A DNA stretch of 64,000 nucleotides from Bacillota bacterium (GTDB lineage Bacteria > Bacillota > Clostridia > Oscillospirales > Acutalibacteraceae): NCBI GenBank assembly GCA_023458755.1, contig JAEWYE010000028.1, forward strand, positions 8,945-72,944. The letters run 5' to 3'. The notes beneath the pieces are model-generated. The model was not told the DNA's origin. It worked only from the letters and a program-made list of their open reading frames with translations, and made no database searches. Of this stretch, positions 25,815-33,837 are shown one piece after another (within the stretch, counting starts at the first letter, position 1; each line of letters opens with the position of its first letter). The translations under genes were made by a program, and so were the position numbers.

Positions 25815-28526
25815 TCAGGAACCGGAAGATTGCTGATAGAGCCAGTCGCTTTGGGATTGCAGATTACTTAGCTGGGTTTCCATGGCCGTAAACTTTGTCC
25901 AATATCTGTCTTGCTCATCGGATAATTTCGTTTTCAAATCTTTAATCGCGGTATTGTAATCCGCAATACTTTTTGAAAGTGTACTTTGATCCGCAAGAGT
26001 GGTAGCTTTGCCAGCCAAACTGATTAAGGTGCCGTCACCTCCGAAGGTGCCGACATTTGCATCCAAAACATTTTTCAGTTTTGTTGCGATGCCGTTTGTC
26101 GAATCCGTAAATAAATCCGCAACACCGCTTGCATTTTCCGTCAGGGACTTTCTCAGCTGGGTTTCATCAATAATTAAGTGACCGTTCGTAGCCGGATCAT
26201 AATCATAAGAGGAAGTGGAAATACCGACTTTTGAAAGCGCCTTTAAATTGGTGCCATCAACTAAAGATGTCATAGCGGTACGCATTTCGTTGGAAATCTG
26301 GTTTAATGTGCTGTCGTTTTGCAGAACACCTTTTTTCGCGTGTGTATTCCAGTCTGTAATTTGCGTATCGGTCATCTGTGCCTTTTGTTCATCCGACAAA
26401 GGGTCATAACTGGGGTCTTTTTCCTTTGCCTCGTTTACTTTTCCGTTAATCAAGTCGACCGCGGAATTATAATCATCAATGAAAGTTTTAATTTTGGTGT
26501 ATAATGCGTCTACATTGCTGTTTGAAGTGAATTTAATGGTTGTATCCGCCAAAGATTTTGTCGGGTCGGTGGTGCCCAAAAGGCTGAAATTGACACCGTC
26601 CAATGTAAAGTTATTTTCCGTTCTGGTAATATCGGTGAATGTAGTGCCACCGTCAAAACTCACCTTCATTTTTGCGTCCTGACCGGCAGTTATCAGATAA
26701 TTTCCACTGTTCATTGTGGCAGAACCTGCGGTAATATTCAAGGCACTGAGGGCACCAGAAGAAGATGAAGAATCAATAGAAAGGGTAGAAGCAGCGTCTG
26801 TCGTCGCAAATTTTAAAATTCCGCTGTTATTTGTAATGCTGACTTTGCCTGCACCAAACTCGGCGTCTAATTTTGTTTGCAAATAAGTACTTACATCGGC
26901 CGCGGTTGTAAAATTGGCAGCATCAGCAGGATTAAAATAAACATCTTTTTGCTGTCCGTTATAAGTAACCTTTATTGTAGAACCGCTCAAAGCGCTTTGA
27001 AGGGAGGCTCCTTCGGTGATTGCACCGCTGGATTGAATGGCAGCAGTACCCGCCGTACCGAACAGCGAACTTGCTAGATTGCCGGAAACATCGCTGAAAT
27101 CTACTGTACTGGCAGCTCCGCTTCCTTTTGCTTTCACATTAAAGGTATTGGTAATGGAAGAGTACGCGATGGTCACATTCGCGTCGTCATCATTATTGAT
27201 TTGCGACATCACACTGCTTAAAGTAGTATCCTGTGAAAAAGTAAACTCTTTGCCGTTTACTTTCATTTTATAGTTCCCGTCGGCATCCGGGGTTAATCCG
27301 GAAATTTCTGTTACACCGGAAGCGGGGGTAGCAAGCTGTTTTAAAGTTTTGGATAATTCCAAACGGTTGGATTCGCCTGCACCGATTTTCAGCGCGCCGG
27401 TATCATTCAGCACATTTGTATTATCCGAGGAGGTAACGGTTAACACAGAGGTTGTATCGGCTGTAGTAAAGTTAAAATCACCGGTGGCGCCTGTTCCATC
27501 CCCAGCGACATTCAGACTGCCTACCGTTATTTTACCTGTGCCATACGCTTTATCAAGTGCACTCTGCAAATACGTACGCATACCTGAAATCGTGGAATAC
27601 TGTGCTTTATCCGTCAAATTGAAGTTGACAGTTTTGCTGATGCCGTTTAGGTTAAAGGTAAGAGAATTCCCGGCAAGAGCATCCCCTAAGGTTTTGCTGA
27701 CAAATAACTTGCCCATAGCAGTGCTGTCCAGTGCGGAACCGGTTATGGCCGTACCGGTGGCTCCCTTTGCAAATCCAAGGGATTCGGCAAGCGTGCCATC
27801 CGTAATTTTCATTTCTTTTGTGGTATCGCTGTTGGTCAGCGAAAATGAATTACCGCTGACCCCAACCGTGACCTTGCCTTTCAAGTCTGCGTTGGAATCA
27901 ATTTGCTTCTGCAAAGCTTGCTGCATGGCAATCATTTTATCACTATCGGCGGCGGCGGGATCCAATACAATATTCTGCGGAATCGAAATTGAATAGGTTT
28001 TGCTGCCGTAGCTTAATGTCATGCTTTGAGCCTGCACATTGGATTGTACCCAGTCCTTCATAACGGTGCCGGACTGAATGAAAGTATTCGCAACCTGCTT
28101 GGTGGAAGTAAACGACGCCTGTCTTGCAAGCTGCGAGATGCTGCCTACCTGCATATTTGTTGCCGCACTTGTGCTTCCGCTGACGGTAAGCAGGGAAGAC
28201 GGGTTGTTTATGGTAGCAACATCGAAAAATTTGCTACTCAGGATATTTGTATCCGTTGCAGAATAAGAGAAATACTTATTGCTGAAGTCGGTTAACTTCG
28301 TCGTAACTTCACGGTAAGAATCCCGCTTCCATTGAGCCAGCTGCAGCTTTTGCTGCTGCTGGGCAATTTTACTTCTGGTACCGGCGGTCAGCTGCTTGAT
28401 TAACGTATCCGTATCCAAACCGGAAACCAGACTGGTACCGTTTACGCGGGCTCTGGAAGAAGTCGAAAGGTTGGTGGAAATGGTATTGGAAGAAGCCGAA
28501 CTGCTTGAAACACTGCTTGTAGCCAT
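25815..28526 (-). CDS. fliD: Flagellar filament cap protein FliD (enlarged)
   Basis: Filament cap. The N terminus has the FliD_N segment NGTSLVSGLDTDTLIKQLTA and the C terminus has the FliD_C segment (VDALYTKIKTFIDDYNSAVD) and the coiled end (YWTKFTAMETQLSNLQSQSD). At 903 aa it is far above the usual 450-650. The extra central part (about residues 170-600) is made of related beta-helix-beta units with Flagellin_IN-like character, such as MRTYLQSALDKAYGTGKITV and VSTYLQTKLDAEFGAGKVSI. Strong AGGAGG before ATG. A sigma-28-type promoter lies 57-83 bases upstream. Confidence 0.94.
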   Translation of the reverse strand: MATSSVSSSSASSNTISTNLSTSSRARVNGTSLVSGLDTDTLIKQLTAGTRSKIAQQQQKLQLAQWKRDSYREVTTKLTDFSNKYFSYSATDTNILSSKFFDVATINNPSSLLTVSGSTSAATNMQVGSISQLARQASFTSTKQVANTFIQSGTVMKDWVQSNVQAQSMTLSYGSKTYSISIPQNIVLDPAAADSDKMIAMQQALQKQIDSNADLKGKVTVGVSGNSFSLTNSDTTKEMKITDGTLAESLGFAKGATGTAITGSALDSTAMGKLFVSKTLGDALAGNSLTFNLNGISKTVNFNLTDKAQYSTISGMRTYLQSALDKAYGTGKITVGSLNVAGDGTGATGDFNFTTADTTSVLTVTSSDNTNVLNDTGALKIGAGESNRLELSKTLKQLATPASGVTEISGLTPDADGNYKMKVNGKEFTFSQDTTLSSVMSQINNDDDANVTIAYSSITNTFNVKAKGSGAASTVDFSDVSGNLASSLFGTAGTAAIQSSGAITEGASLQSALSGSTIKVTYNGQQKDVYFNPADAANFTTAADVSTYLQTKLDAEFGAGKVSITNNSGILKFATTDAASTLSIDSSSSSGALSALNITAGSATMNSGNYLITAGQDAKMKVSFDGGTTFTDITRTENNFTLDGVNFSLLGTTDPTKSLADTTIKFTSNSNVDALYTKIKTFIDDYNSAVDLINGKVNEAKEKDPSYDPLSDEQKAQMTDTQITDWNTHAKKGVLQNDSTLNQISNEMRTAMTSLVDGTNLKALSKVGISTSSYDYDPATNGHLIIDETQLRKSLTENASGVADLFTDSTNGIATKLKNVLDANVGTFGGDGTLISLAGKATTLADQSTLSKSIADYNTAIKDLKTKLSDEQDRYWTKFTAMETQLSNLQSQSDWLYQQSSGS

Positions 28527-28582
28527 TATAATAACCTCCTAACAGGTAGAACATTGATAAATTATAACATCTCTTATTTTAT

Positions 28583-28609
28583 ATATCGTACGGTCTTTTA
28601 TGAAATTTA
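28583..28609 (-). promoter_or_regulatory. Sigma-28 (FliA) promoter of fliD
   Basis: On the minus strand TAAA, a 15-base spacer, then TACGATAT, against the consensus TAAA-N15-GCCGATAT. The -35 is perfect and the -10 matches six of eight. It is correctly placed for fliD-fliS-fliT, a class of genes known to be sigma-28 dependent. Confidence 0.65.
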
Positions 28610-28703
28610 GCCAAGACAGCCAAATTTATTATGACAAATTCAAATTATTACGTAATTCGACCTTAATTGGCAAGATTTATCATAATGCTACATACAAAAC
28701 CCA

Positions 28704-28730
28704 ACCAATATGGTATAATAACATATTGGT
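28704..28730 (+). promoter_or_regulatory. Palindrome centred on an extended -10 (HD-GYP promoter)
   Basis: ACCAATATG and CATATTGGT are exact 9-bp inverted arms with a 9-base spacer. The spacer holds TATAAT (28714-28719) and the left arm supplies the TG of an extended -10 (TGGTATAAT). The -35 region is poor. A protein bound here would cover the promoter, so this has the layout of a repressor operator for the HD-GYP gene. Confidence 0.6.
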
Positions 28731-28799
28731 AGATGAATTTTATACAAAATTTGCTTTTGTATGGAGTATATGTATTCGTAAGAAAGGTGCAAATAAACT

Positions 28800-29909
28800 A
28801 TGATTTTTGTTCCAATCAAAGATTTACAGCCTGGCATGACTTTAGAAAGAGATATCTACACGTTTAACCCTGATACGCATAAAATTGAGAAAATAGAAGC
28901 ACAACAGAAATTGACCGAATGCCAAATTAAAAATTTTACCAGCATCGCTGCAAAGAACATCGCGGGCGCATATATAGACGACGGAAACGGTAAAATACTT
29001 ACGCAGGTGGAAACGCTGATTCCCAACGAATTAAAATGGATTGCCATCTCCACCATGAAGCAGGCGTTCCAGATGTTTGAACAAACCGCTCAGGGACTGC
29101 ATATTGAGGCGATTAATCAGATATCAGATGTCGCACGGCAGCTGGTGGATATTATTGAAACCAACAAGCAAATCATGCTTAATATCTTTGACCTAAAGCT
29201 GTATGATGATTATACGTATAATCATTCATTGGGCGTAGCGACTATTTCCATTGCCATTGGAACAGCTCTTCGGCTAAGCAGGCAGGAGCTTTGTGAGCTG
29301 GGCCTTTGCGCGCTGATGCATGATATCGGCAAGACAAAAGTACCGATTGAAATTATCAATAAACCCGGTAAACTGACAAAAGAGGAATTTGATATCATAA
29401 AAAAACATCCGGCACTCGGCGCTGAATTCATGGCAGAGAATCATTTGGTGAATGAACGCGTATACGAAGGTGTATTATCTCATCATGAAAAGTACGACGG
29501 AACCGGTTATCCAAATGGGGTAGCCGGAAAGGATATTTCCTTATTTGGGCGGATTATCAGTGTGGCGGATGTGTTTGATGCGCTCACTTCTGCGCGTCCG
29601 TATCACAATCCGGCCCTTCCAAAAGACGGAATTGAGTATATCATGGGAGGAAGCGGCAAAGCGTTTGATGTTCAGGTGGTACATGCGTTTCTCCAGAAGA
29701 TTTCTCCCTATCCCGTGGGTTCCTGCGTAAAATTAAGCAATGGGCAACTGGCTATTGTTGTTCGGCAGAGAAAATCAAGCCCCTTGCGTCCTAAAGTTCG
29801 TCTTCTTTCTAATCCGCGGTTTGTTGTAGATTTGTATTCGCGCCGTGATATGCAGAATATTGTAATTGAAAATGTGTGTAGTCTTTCCGATGAAAGACGT
29901 TCGCACTAA
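28800..29909 (+). CDS. HD-GYP domain c-di-GMP phosphodiesterase
   Basis: 369 aa cytoplasmic protein. The N-terminal part (residues 1-100, MIFVPIKDLQPGMTLERDIY) resembles the DUF3391-type module that often precedes HD-GYP. The catalytic domain (about 130-310) has YNHSLGVATISIAIG, HDIGKTKVPIEIINKPGKLT and SHHEKYDGTGYPNG, so metal-binding His/Asp and the GYP motif are intact. It should hydrolyse c-di-GMP. It is monocistronic and next to the flagellar cap operon and a chemotaxis operon. It has a distinctive palindromic promoter. Confidence 0.92.
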   Translation: MIFVPIKDLQPGMTLERDIYTFNPDTHKIEKIEAQQKLTECQIKNFTSIAAKNIAGAYIDDGNGKILTQVETLIPNELKWIAISTMKQAFQMFEQTAQGLHIEAINQISDVARQLVDIIETNKQIMLNIFDLKLYDDYTYNHSLGVATISIAIGTALRLSRQELCELGLCALMHDIGKTKVPIEIINKPGKLTKEEFDIIKKHPALGAEFMAENHLVNERVYEGVLSHHEKYDGTGYPNGVAGKDISLFGRIISVADVFDALTSARPYHNPALPKDGIEYIMGGSGKAFDVQVVHAFLQKISPYPVGSCVKLSNGQLAIVVRQRKSSPLRPKVRLLSNPRFVVDLYSRRDMQNIVIENVCSLSDERRSH

Positions 29910-30071
29910 AATAAAAATACCGACTTATACTTAGCTCCAATTAAAGAAATATATAAATTAATATATAATTACAAAAATATAAAATCAAAAGCTTGCGTTT
30001 AGGGATTTTAACGTAGATTTTTTAGTAGTACTTTTATTAGAGATTAGTATAATCCATCTTTGTATTATAAA

Positions 30072-30114
30072 AAACCAGGCAGAGTAAAGATTTAATCTTC
30101 GCCCTGCCTGGTTT
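30072..30114. terminator. Bidirectional terminator HD-GYP / MCP
   Basis: AAACCAGGCAG (30072-30082) pairs exactly with CTGCCTGGTTT (30104-30114), with an inner GATT/AATC pairing. T-rich sequence follows on the plus strand and precedes as A-rich on the other side. It lies between two convergent genes. The remaining AT-rich 29910-30071 shows no gene. Confidence 0.85.
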
Positions 30115-30129
30115 CTTGTTTTTTGTGAA

Positions 30130-31494
30130 TCAATATTTATCGTAGCCTGCTGCTGCGGATGCAAACTGCGGAACCTCATGATTTTCATTGGTTTCAACAG
30201 AGGGAACATCCTTTACGTTCGACTTGTTCTTAACAGCTTTTGCAGAAGAGACAGATTTGGTCAGCTTTAAGCTGGAAAGGTTGTTTTTCAATACCTTTGC
30301 CTGATTTGAAAGTTCCTCACTGGCTGCCGCACTTTGTTCTGCCGTTGCGGAGTTGGTTTGCACAACCGCCGAAATTTGTTCAACACCCAGATTTACCTGA
30401 CTGATGGAGGTTGCCTGCTCATTGGAAGCGCTCGCAATTTCATTCACAAGGGTAGTGGCCTCTTTGGTACTTTCGGTAATTTCCGCCAGTGTCTGTGCAG
30501 TGGAATCAGCGAGTTTCGTACCTTTCTCCACAGCATTCATGGAACTCTCAATCAGTGCCGTTGTGTTCTTTGCAGCTTCGGCACTCTTACTTGCAAGGTT
30601 TCTTACTTCGTCCGCAACTACCGCAAATCCCTTGCCGGCCGCACCGGCTCTTGCAGCTTCAACAGCGGCATTCAGCGCTAAAATATTTGTTTGGAAAGCA
30701 ATATCGTCAATGGTCTTAATGATGTTGCCGATTTGCTGCGATGTCTGGCTGATTTCGGCCATTGCCGCCAGCAGTTCATCCATTTCCTGTGTTCCGTCGG
30801 ATACCTTTTGTGCAGCAGTGCTGGAAGCACGGTTGGCATTGGCGGCGTTGGTAGCGTTGTGCTTTACCTGCTCCGAAATTTCGGTAATGGAAGCGGACAG
30901 TTGCTGAATGGAGCTTGCCTGTTCGGTTGCGCCCTGTGCTAAAGCCTGAGCACCGCTGGAAACCTGTTCAGAACCGTTGGAAACACGGTCAGCGGACTCA
31001 TCAATTTCGTTAAACATCGCGTTTAAATTTGCTTTTGTTTTTAGAACAGCTTCCCGAATCTTAATAAAATCGCCCTGATATTCCACATTGGAGGATTTTG
31101 TAAAATCACCCTCTGAAATCTTTGTCAGAACGAAAGAAATACCGTCAATGTAATCTTTTAGCGTACCGATTGTAACCGTAAAGGCATTTGCCAACGCGCC
31201 GATTTCATTTTTTGATTCATAATGAATTTCCGCGCTCAGATCACCCTTCGATAACTTTTCTGCCGCATGGCGGATATGGCGGATTGGATTGCTGACACGC
31301 TTGGAAATCACAAACGCCAGAATAATTGCCAATACAAAGGACAGAACCATAATGCCGAGAATGATGGGCATATACTGTTTGCTTGTTTTGTCAAGGAAGA
31401 CCAGGCCAATCACACCGGAAGAAATTGAAATCAAAGAAATCACGATAAAAGCAATGAGCAATTGAGTCCTGATTTTTGCATTTTTAAACATCAT
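30130..31494 (-). CDS. Methyl-accepting chemotaxis protein without sensor domain
   Basis: 454 aa chemoreceptor. Two membrane helices (about 12-33 and 43-63) are joined by only about ten residues, so there is no extracellular ligand domain. A HAMP domain follows (RVSNPIRHIRHAAEKLSKGD), then the signalling hairpin with the invariant tip DDIAFQTNILALNAAVEAAR and GKGFAVVADEVRNLASKSAE. Methylation-helix segments are present. It is the last gene of the cheW-PilZ-cheW-MCP operon, 11 bases after cheW. The signal probably comes through the membrane, HAMP or the cytoplasm. Confidence 0.94.
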   Translation of the reverse strand: MMFKNAKIRTQLLIAFIVISLISISSGVIGLVFLDKTSKQYMPIILGIMVLSFVLAIILAFVISKRVSNPIRHIRHAAEKLSKGDLSAEIHYESKNEIGALANAFTVTIGTLKDYIDGISFVLTKISEGDFTKSSNVEYQGDFIKIREAVLKTKANLNAMFNEIDESADRVSNGSEQVSSGAQALAQGATEQASSIQQLSASITEISEQVKHNATNAANANRASSTAAQKVSDGTQEMDELLAAMAEISQTSQQIGNIIKTIDDIAFQTNILALNAAVEAARAGAAGKGFAVVADEVRNLASKSAEAAKNTTALIESSMNAVEKGTKLADSTAQTLAEITESTKEATTLVNEIASASNEQATSISQVNLGVEQISAVVQTNSATAEQSAAASEELSNQAKVLKNNLSSLKLTKSVSSAKAVKNKSNVKDVPSVETNENHEVPQFASAAAGYDKY

Positions 31495-31505
31495 TTTTCC
31501 TTCTT

Positions 31506-32039
31506 TTATTGTTTATTTGCGAAGTCAGAAGCGTTACTTGCTTGCTGGCTTACTTGTTCAAATTCATTTTCCGTCAGTATCTTTTTGGTATCCAGCAAAA
31601 GCACTACTTTATTTTCCACTTTGCTGATGCCGATTAAATATGCGTTGGAACAATCCTGCGATACTTTCGGCGGCGGTGAAATCGCGTCGTCATTGATATC
31701 TGTAACTTCATCCACCGCGTCTACAATAAAGCCTATGTAAGAGTTTTCAATACTGGTTACAATAATGCAGGTGCGTTCATCATATTGCGCTTCTTCCTTG
31801 CCGAATCGAATCCGCACGTCGATAACCGGTATAATGCTGCCGCGCAGATCAATAACGCCTTTTGCATAATTCGGAAATTCCGGAATCGGTGTGATTTCCT
31901 GAATGCCGATAATTTGTACGACATCCGCAATCGGAACACCGAAAAGCTGACGTTCGGTCCAAAACGTAAGATATTTACCGCTCATTTGACTGTTAGCAGT
32001 TTTTTGGATGGTAGTATCAAAAGCCGTTGAAGTTTGCAT
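31506..32039 (-). CDS. cheW: Chemotaxis coupling protein CheW (first copy)
   Basis: CheW links receptors to CheA. It is 177 aa with the CheW domain over nearly its full length: KYLTFWTERQLFGVPIADVV, IPEFPNYAKGVIDLRGSIIP (the receptor-binding segment) and YIGFIVDAVDEVTDI. The C terminus carries a Gln/Asn/Ser tail. ATG 32039 has GGGGTG upstream; the in-frame GTG nine bases earlier is part of that site. No receiver domain follows, so it is CheW, not CheV. Paired with a second CheW at 32785-33318. Confidence 0.93.
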   Translation of the reverse strand: MQTSTAFDTTIQKTANSQMSGKYLTFWTERQLFGVPIADVVQIIGIQEITPIPEFPNYAKGVIDLRGSIIPVIDVRIRFGKEEAQYDERTCIIVTSIENSYIGFIVDAVDEVTDINDDAISPPPKVSQDCSNAYLIGISKVENKVVLLLDTKKILTENEFEQVSQQASNASDFANKQ

Positions 32040-32070
32040 AGTATTCACCCCATTTTATTTTCGGTAATTG

Positions 32071-32724
32071 TTAAACATCCGATAGGCGCATTTGCCGCAT
32101 TCCCTGAATCTGTTGGCGCTGGCAGTCAAAAATGTATCTGCACAGCAAATCAAACTGCCTGCCGGAATTATCGATAAATTCACAGCCGTATCCCACAGGA
32201 GCTTCGTCTGCAAAAATTCTGCGCTTAATTTTGCACAGCAAAGACATGACTTGAGATTCAACGTTCAGTTTTACGACCAAATGATCTTCTACCTGCAGTT
32301 CTTCGTCTGTCTGAAAGGATAGTCCCCCTAGACTCAAATCGCCGATTTGAATCGGGAACAAGGTAACCGGTACATTTTCCTGATTATCGTCATGGACTAA
32401 ATACGCATTTGATGCGATATCTACTTTTACACGGAAAAAGTCCCGCTTTTCAAAATCGGTCGCGGTTTGTACATCCACAATGCGGATGAATTCTGCGGTT
32501 GAAAGATAAACCGTACCGACCAATACCTTAAAACCCAATGAATTATTGTAGACGTTGAGCTTTACAGGGGTATTGCAATGAATAATCGGCAGTTTGTCGG
32601 GTTCGTTTGTAATTTGCATATAGTCATTTGAAACATCATCCAACACGCCGGTAAGTATCACTTCATTCGACATCGACTTCAGTTCACACGGTGAATGCAA
32701 ATACTGCTCAGATAACGGTAACAT
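32071..32724 (-). CDS. PilZ-domain c-di-GMP receptor (YcgR/DgrA-like)
   Basis: 217 aa. The N-terminal part (residues 1-95) resembles the YcgR/PilZN beta-barrel domain (EVILTGVLDDVSNDYMQITN). The PilZ domain then has both c-di-GMP-binding motifs: the RxxxR box KRDFFRVKV and the second box GDLSLGGLSF (D-x-S-x-x-G). It should bind c-di-GMP and act on the motor, like B. subtilis DgrA. ATG at 32724; an upstream in-frame TTG overlaps the G-rich site. It lies between two cheW genes, which is unusual for this family. Confidence 0.92.
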   Translation of the reverse strand: MLPLSEQYLHSPCELKSMSNEVILTGVLDDVSNDYMQITNEPDKLPIIHCNTPVKLNVYNNSLGFKVLVGTVYLSTAEFIRIVDVQTATDFEKRDFFRVKVDIASNAYLVHDDNQENVPVTLFPIQIGDLSLGGLSFQTDEELQVEDHLVVKLNVESQVMSLLCKIKRRIFADEAPVGYGCEFIDNSGRQFDLLCRYIFDCQRQQIQGMRQMRLSDV

Positions 32725-32784
32725 TATAATACAAGCCCCCAAGATTTGGATAATTTATTAAATATAATGTATGCGTCATCTGAA

Positions 32785-33318
32785 TTATTCCAGCTCGTCC
32801 GATTCTACAATATTTTTTGTTTGTACAGCATCTGCACGTTCCAAAATTTTCATAATGTCCAGCAGTAATGCGACATTTTTTTCAAGATGGACAATACCGC
32901 TGACATAATTGCCGCCTTCATTTTTTGCAAGCTTCGGTGCGCCGCTGATCTGGTTTTCCGCGATGTCTGTAACATCATTTACGGTATCCACAATAAAACC
33001 AATCGATAATTCACCGTGTTCAATTACGATAATGCTTGTATGGTCGTCGTATGCGCGTTCTTCCAAATCAAATTTCAAGCGCAAGTCGATAAGCGGAACA
33101 ATTTTTCCTCTTAAATTGATGACGCCTTTTACGAAATCAGGCAGTTTCGGCATAAAGGTAATTGGCTGCATACGAATGATTTCGACTACTTCGCTGCTTG
33201 GAATCGCATAAAGCTGCCCATCAATAAAGAACGTAAGATACTTTTCAGATGGTATGTTTTCAAGAGCGGATTTGTTATTTTCTAAAAGTTCTTCTTGCAC
33301 ATTCACATCGTTTGACAT
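32785..33318 (-). CDS. cheW: Chemotaxis coupling protein CheW (second copy)
   Basis: 177 aa CheW: KYLTFFIDGQLYAIPSSEVV, MPKLPDFVKGVINLRGKIVP and SIGFIVDTVNDVTDI. It resembles the other CheW along its length, pointing to a duplication, but has its own acidic N-terminal extension (QEELLENNKSALENI) and C-terminal tail. ATG 33318 with GGTGG 6 bases upstream. It is the first gene of a four-gene minus operon. A 14-bp perfect inverted repeat and a sigma-28-like -10 lie about 50-85 bases upstream. Confidence 0.93.
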   Translation of the reverse strand: MSNDVNVQEELLENNKSALENIPSEKYLTFFIDGQLYAIPSSEVVEIIRMQPITFMPKLPDFVKGVINLRGKIVPLIDLRLKFDLEERAYDDHTSIIVIEHGELSIGFIVDTVNDVTDIAENQISGAPKLAKNEGGNYVSGIVHLEKNVALLLDIMKILERADAVQTKNIVESDELE

Positions 33319-33366
33319 AATTTCCACCATTCCCATCTTTGCCGTTTTCTTTTTTGGCTATTTGGT

Positions 33367-33404
33367 TATATTCTGTCGAATCGGCATTATTTCGACAGAA
33401 TATA
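33367..33404 (-). promoter_or_regulatory. 14-bp perfect inverted repeat with sigma-28-like -10
   Basis: TATATTCTGTCGAA (33367-33380) and TTCGACAGAATATA (33391-33404) are exact reverse complements with a 10-base spacer. On the minus strand the spacer and inner arm give GCCGATTC, with TATA 15 bases upstream as a possible -35, like sigma-28 promoters (TAAA-N15-GCCGATAT). The symmetry suggests an operator for a dimeric regulator of the cheW-PilZ-cheW-MCP operon. Confidence 0.6.
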
Positions 33405-33467
33405 TTTATAAAACCCCATATAGATTATATATCGGTTGGCCATTAAAAATCATTAGGCAGAATAGCT

Positions 33468-33506
33468 AAAAACAGACAAATTTTGTGTAAATTTGTCTGT
33501 TTTTTC
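33468..33506 (-). terminator. Terminator of the FliK-like/FhlB operon
   Basis: AACAGACAAATTT (33471-33483) and AAATTTGTCTGTT (33489-33501) form a perfect 13-bp stem with a 5-base loop and T tracts in either direction. It separates fhlB from the cheW operon downstream on the minus strand. Confidence 0.85.
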
Positions 33507-33546
33507 TAAATATTTTCAAATAAATAGTAAGTAAACGGAAAGATTG

Positions 33547-33837
33547 TCATTCTTTCTTCTTTTCGGAAGCATTCACGGTAAAATTTAAGAAGTAGACGTA
33601 AAGGTCTACGATTGCCTGATACAATTCCGCGGGAATTTCGCTGCCTACTTCAAGCTGAGACAGCAGGGCAGAGAGAGAGTCATCCTGATAAATCGGTACA
33701 TTGTTTTCCTGCGCTACATCAATAATTTTCTGTGCCATATATCCCATACCGGAAGCAACCACTACCGGCGCATTGCTCAGGCCGTCCTGTGAATACTTTA
33801 GTGCTGTTGCGTGCTGTTGGTTTTCAAATTGTGACAT
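33547..33837 (-). CDS. fhlB: FlhB-like C-terminal domain protein (FhlB/YlqH)
   Basis: 96 aa homologue of the cytoplasmic FlhB part that lies after the cleavage site: ATALKYSQDGLSNAPVVVAS, then MAQKIIDVAQENNVPIYQD and EIPAELYQAIVDLYVYFLNF. It aligns with FlhB residues from about 272 onward. The NPTH cleavage residues and the membrane helices are absent. Such stand-alone proteins (FhlB, YlqH) can partly replace the cleaved FlhB fragment in other bacteria. ATG 33837, overlapping the upstream gene by 14 bases. Confidence 0.88.
   Translation of the reverse strand: MSQFENQQHATALKYSQDGLSNAPVVVASGMGYMAQKIIDVAQENNVPIYQDDSLSALLSQLEVGSEIPAELYQAIVDLYVYFLNFTVNASEKKKE

Noticed and set aside
27349..27996. 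A 215-codon plus-strand frame opposite fliD
   Set aside because: It is antisense to well-supported FliD coding sequence, reflects its Ser/Thr/Val codon pattern and has no ribosome site.
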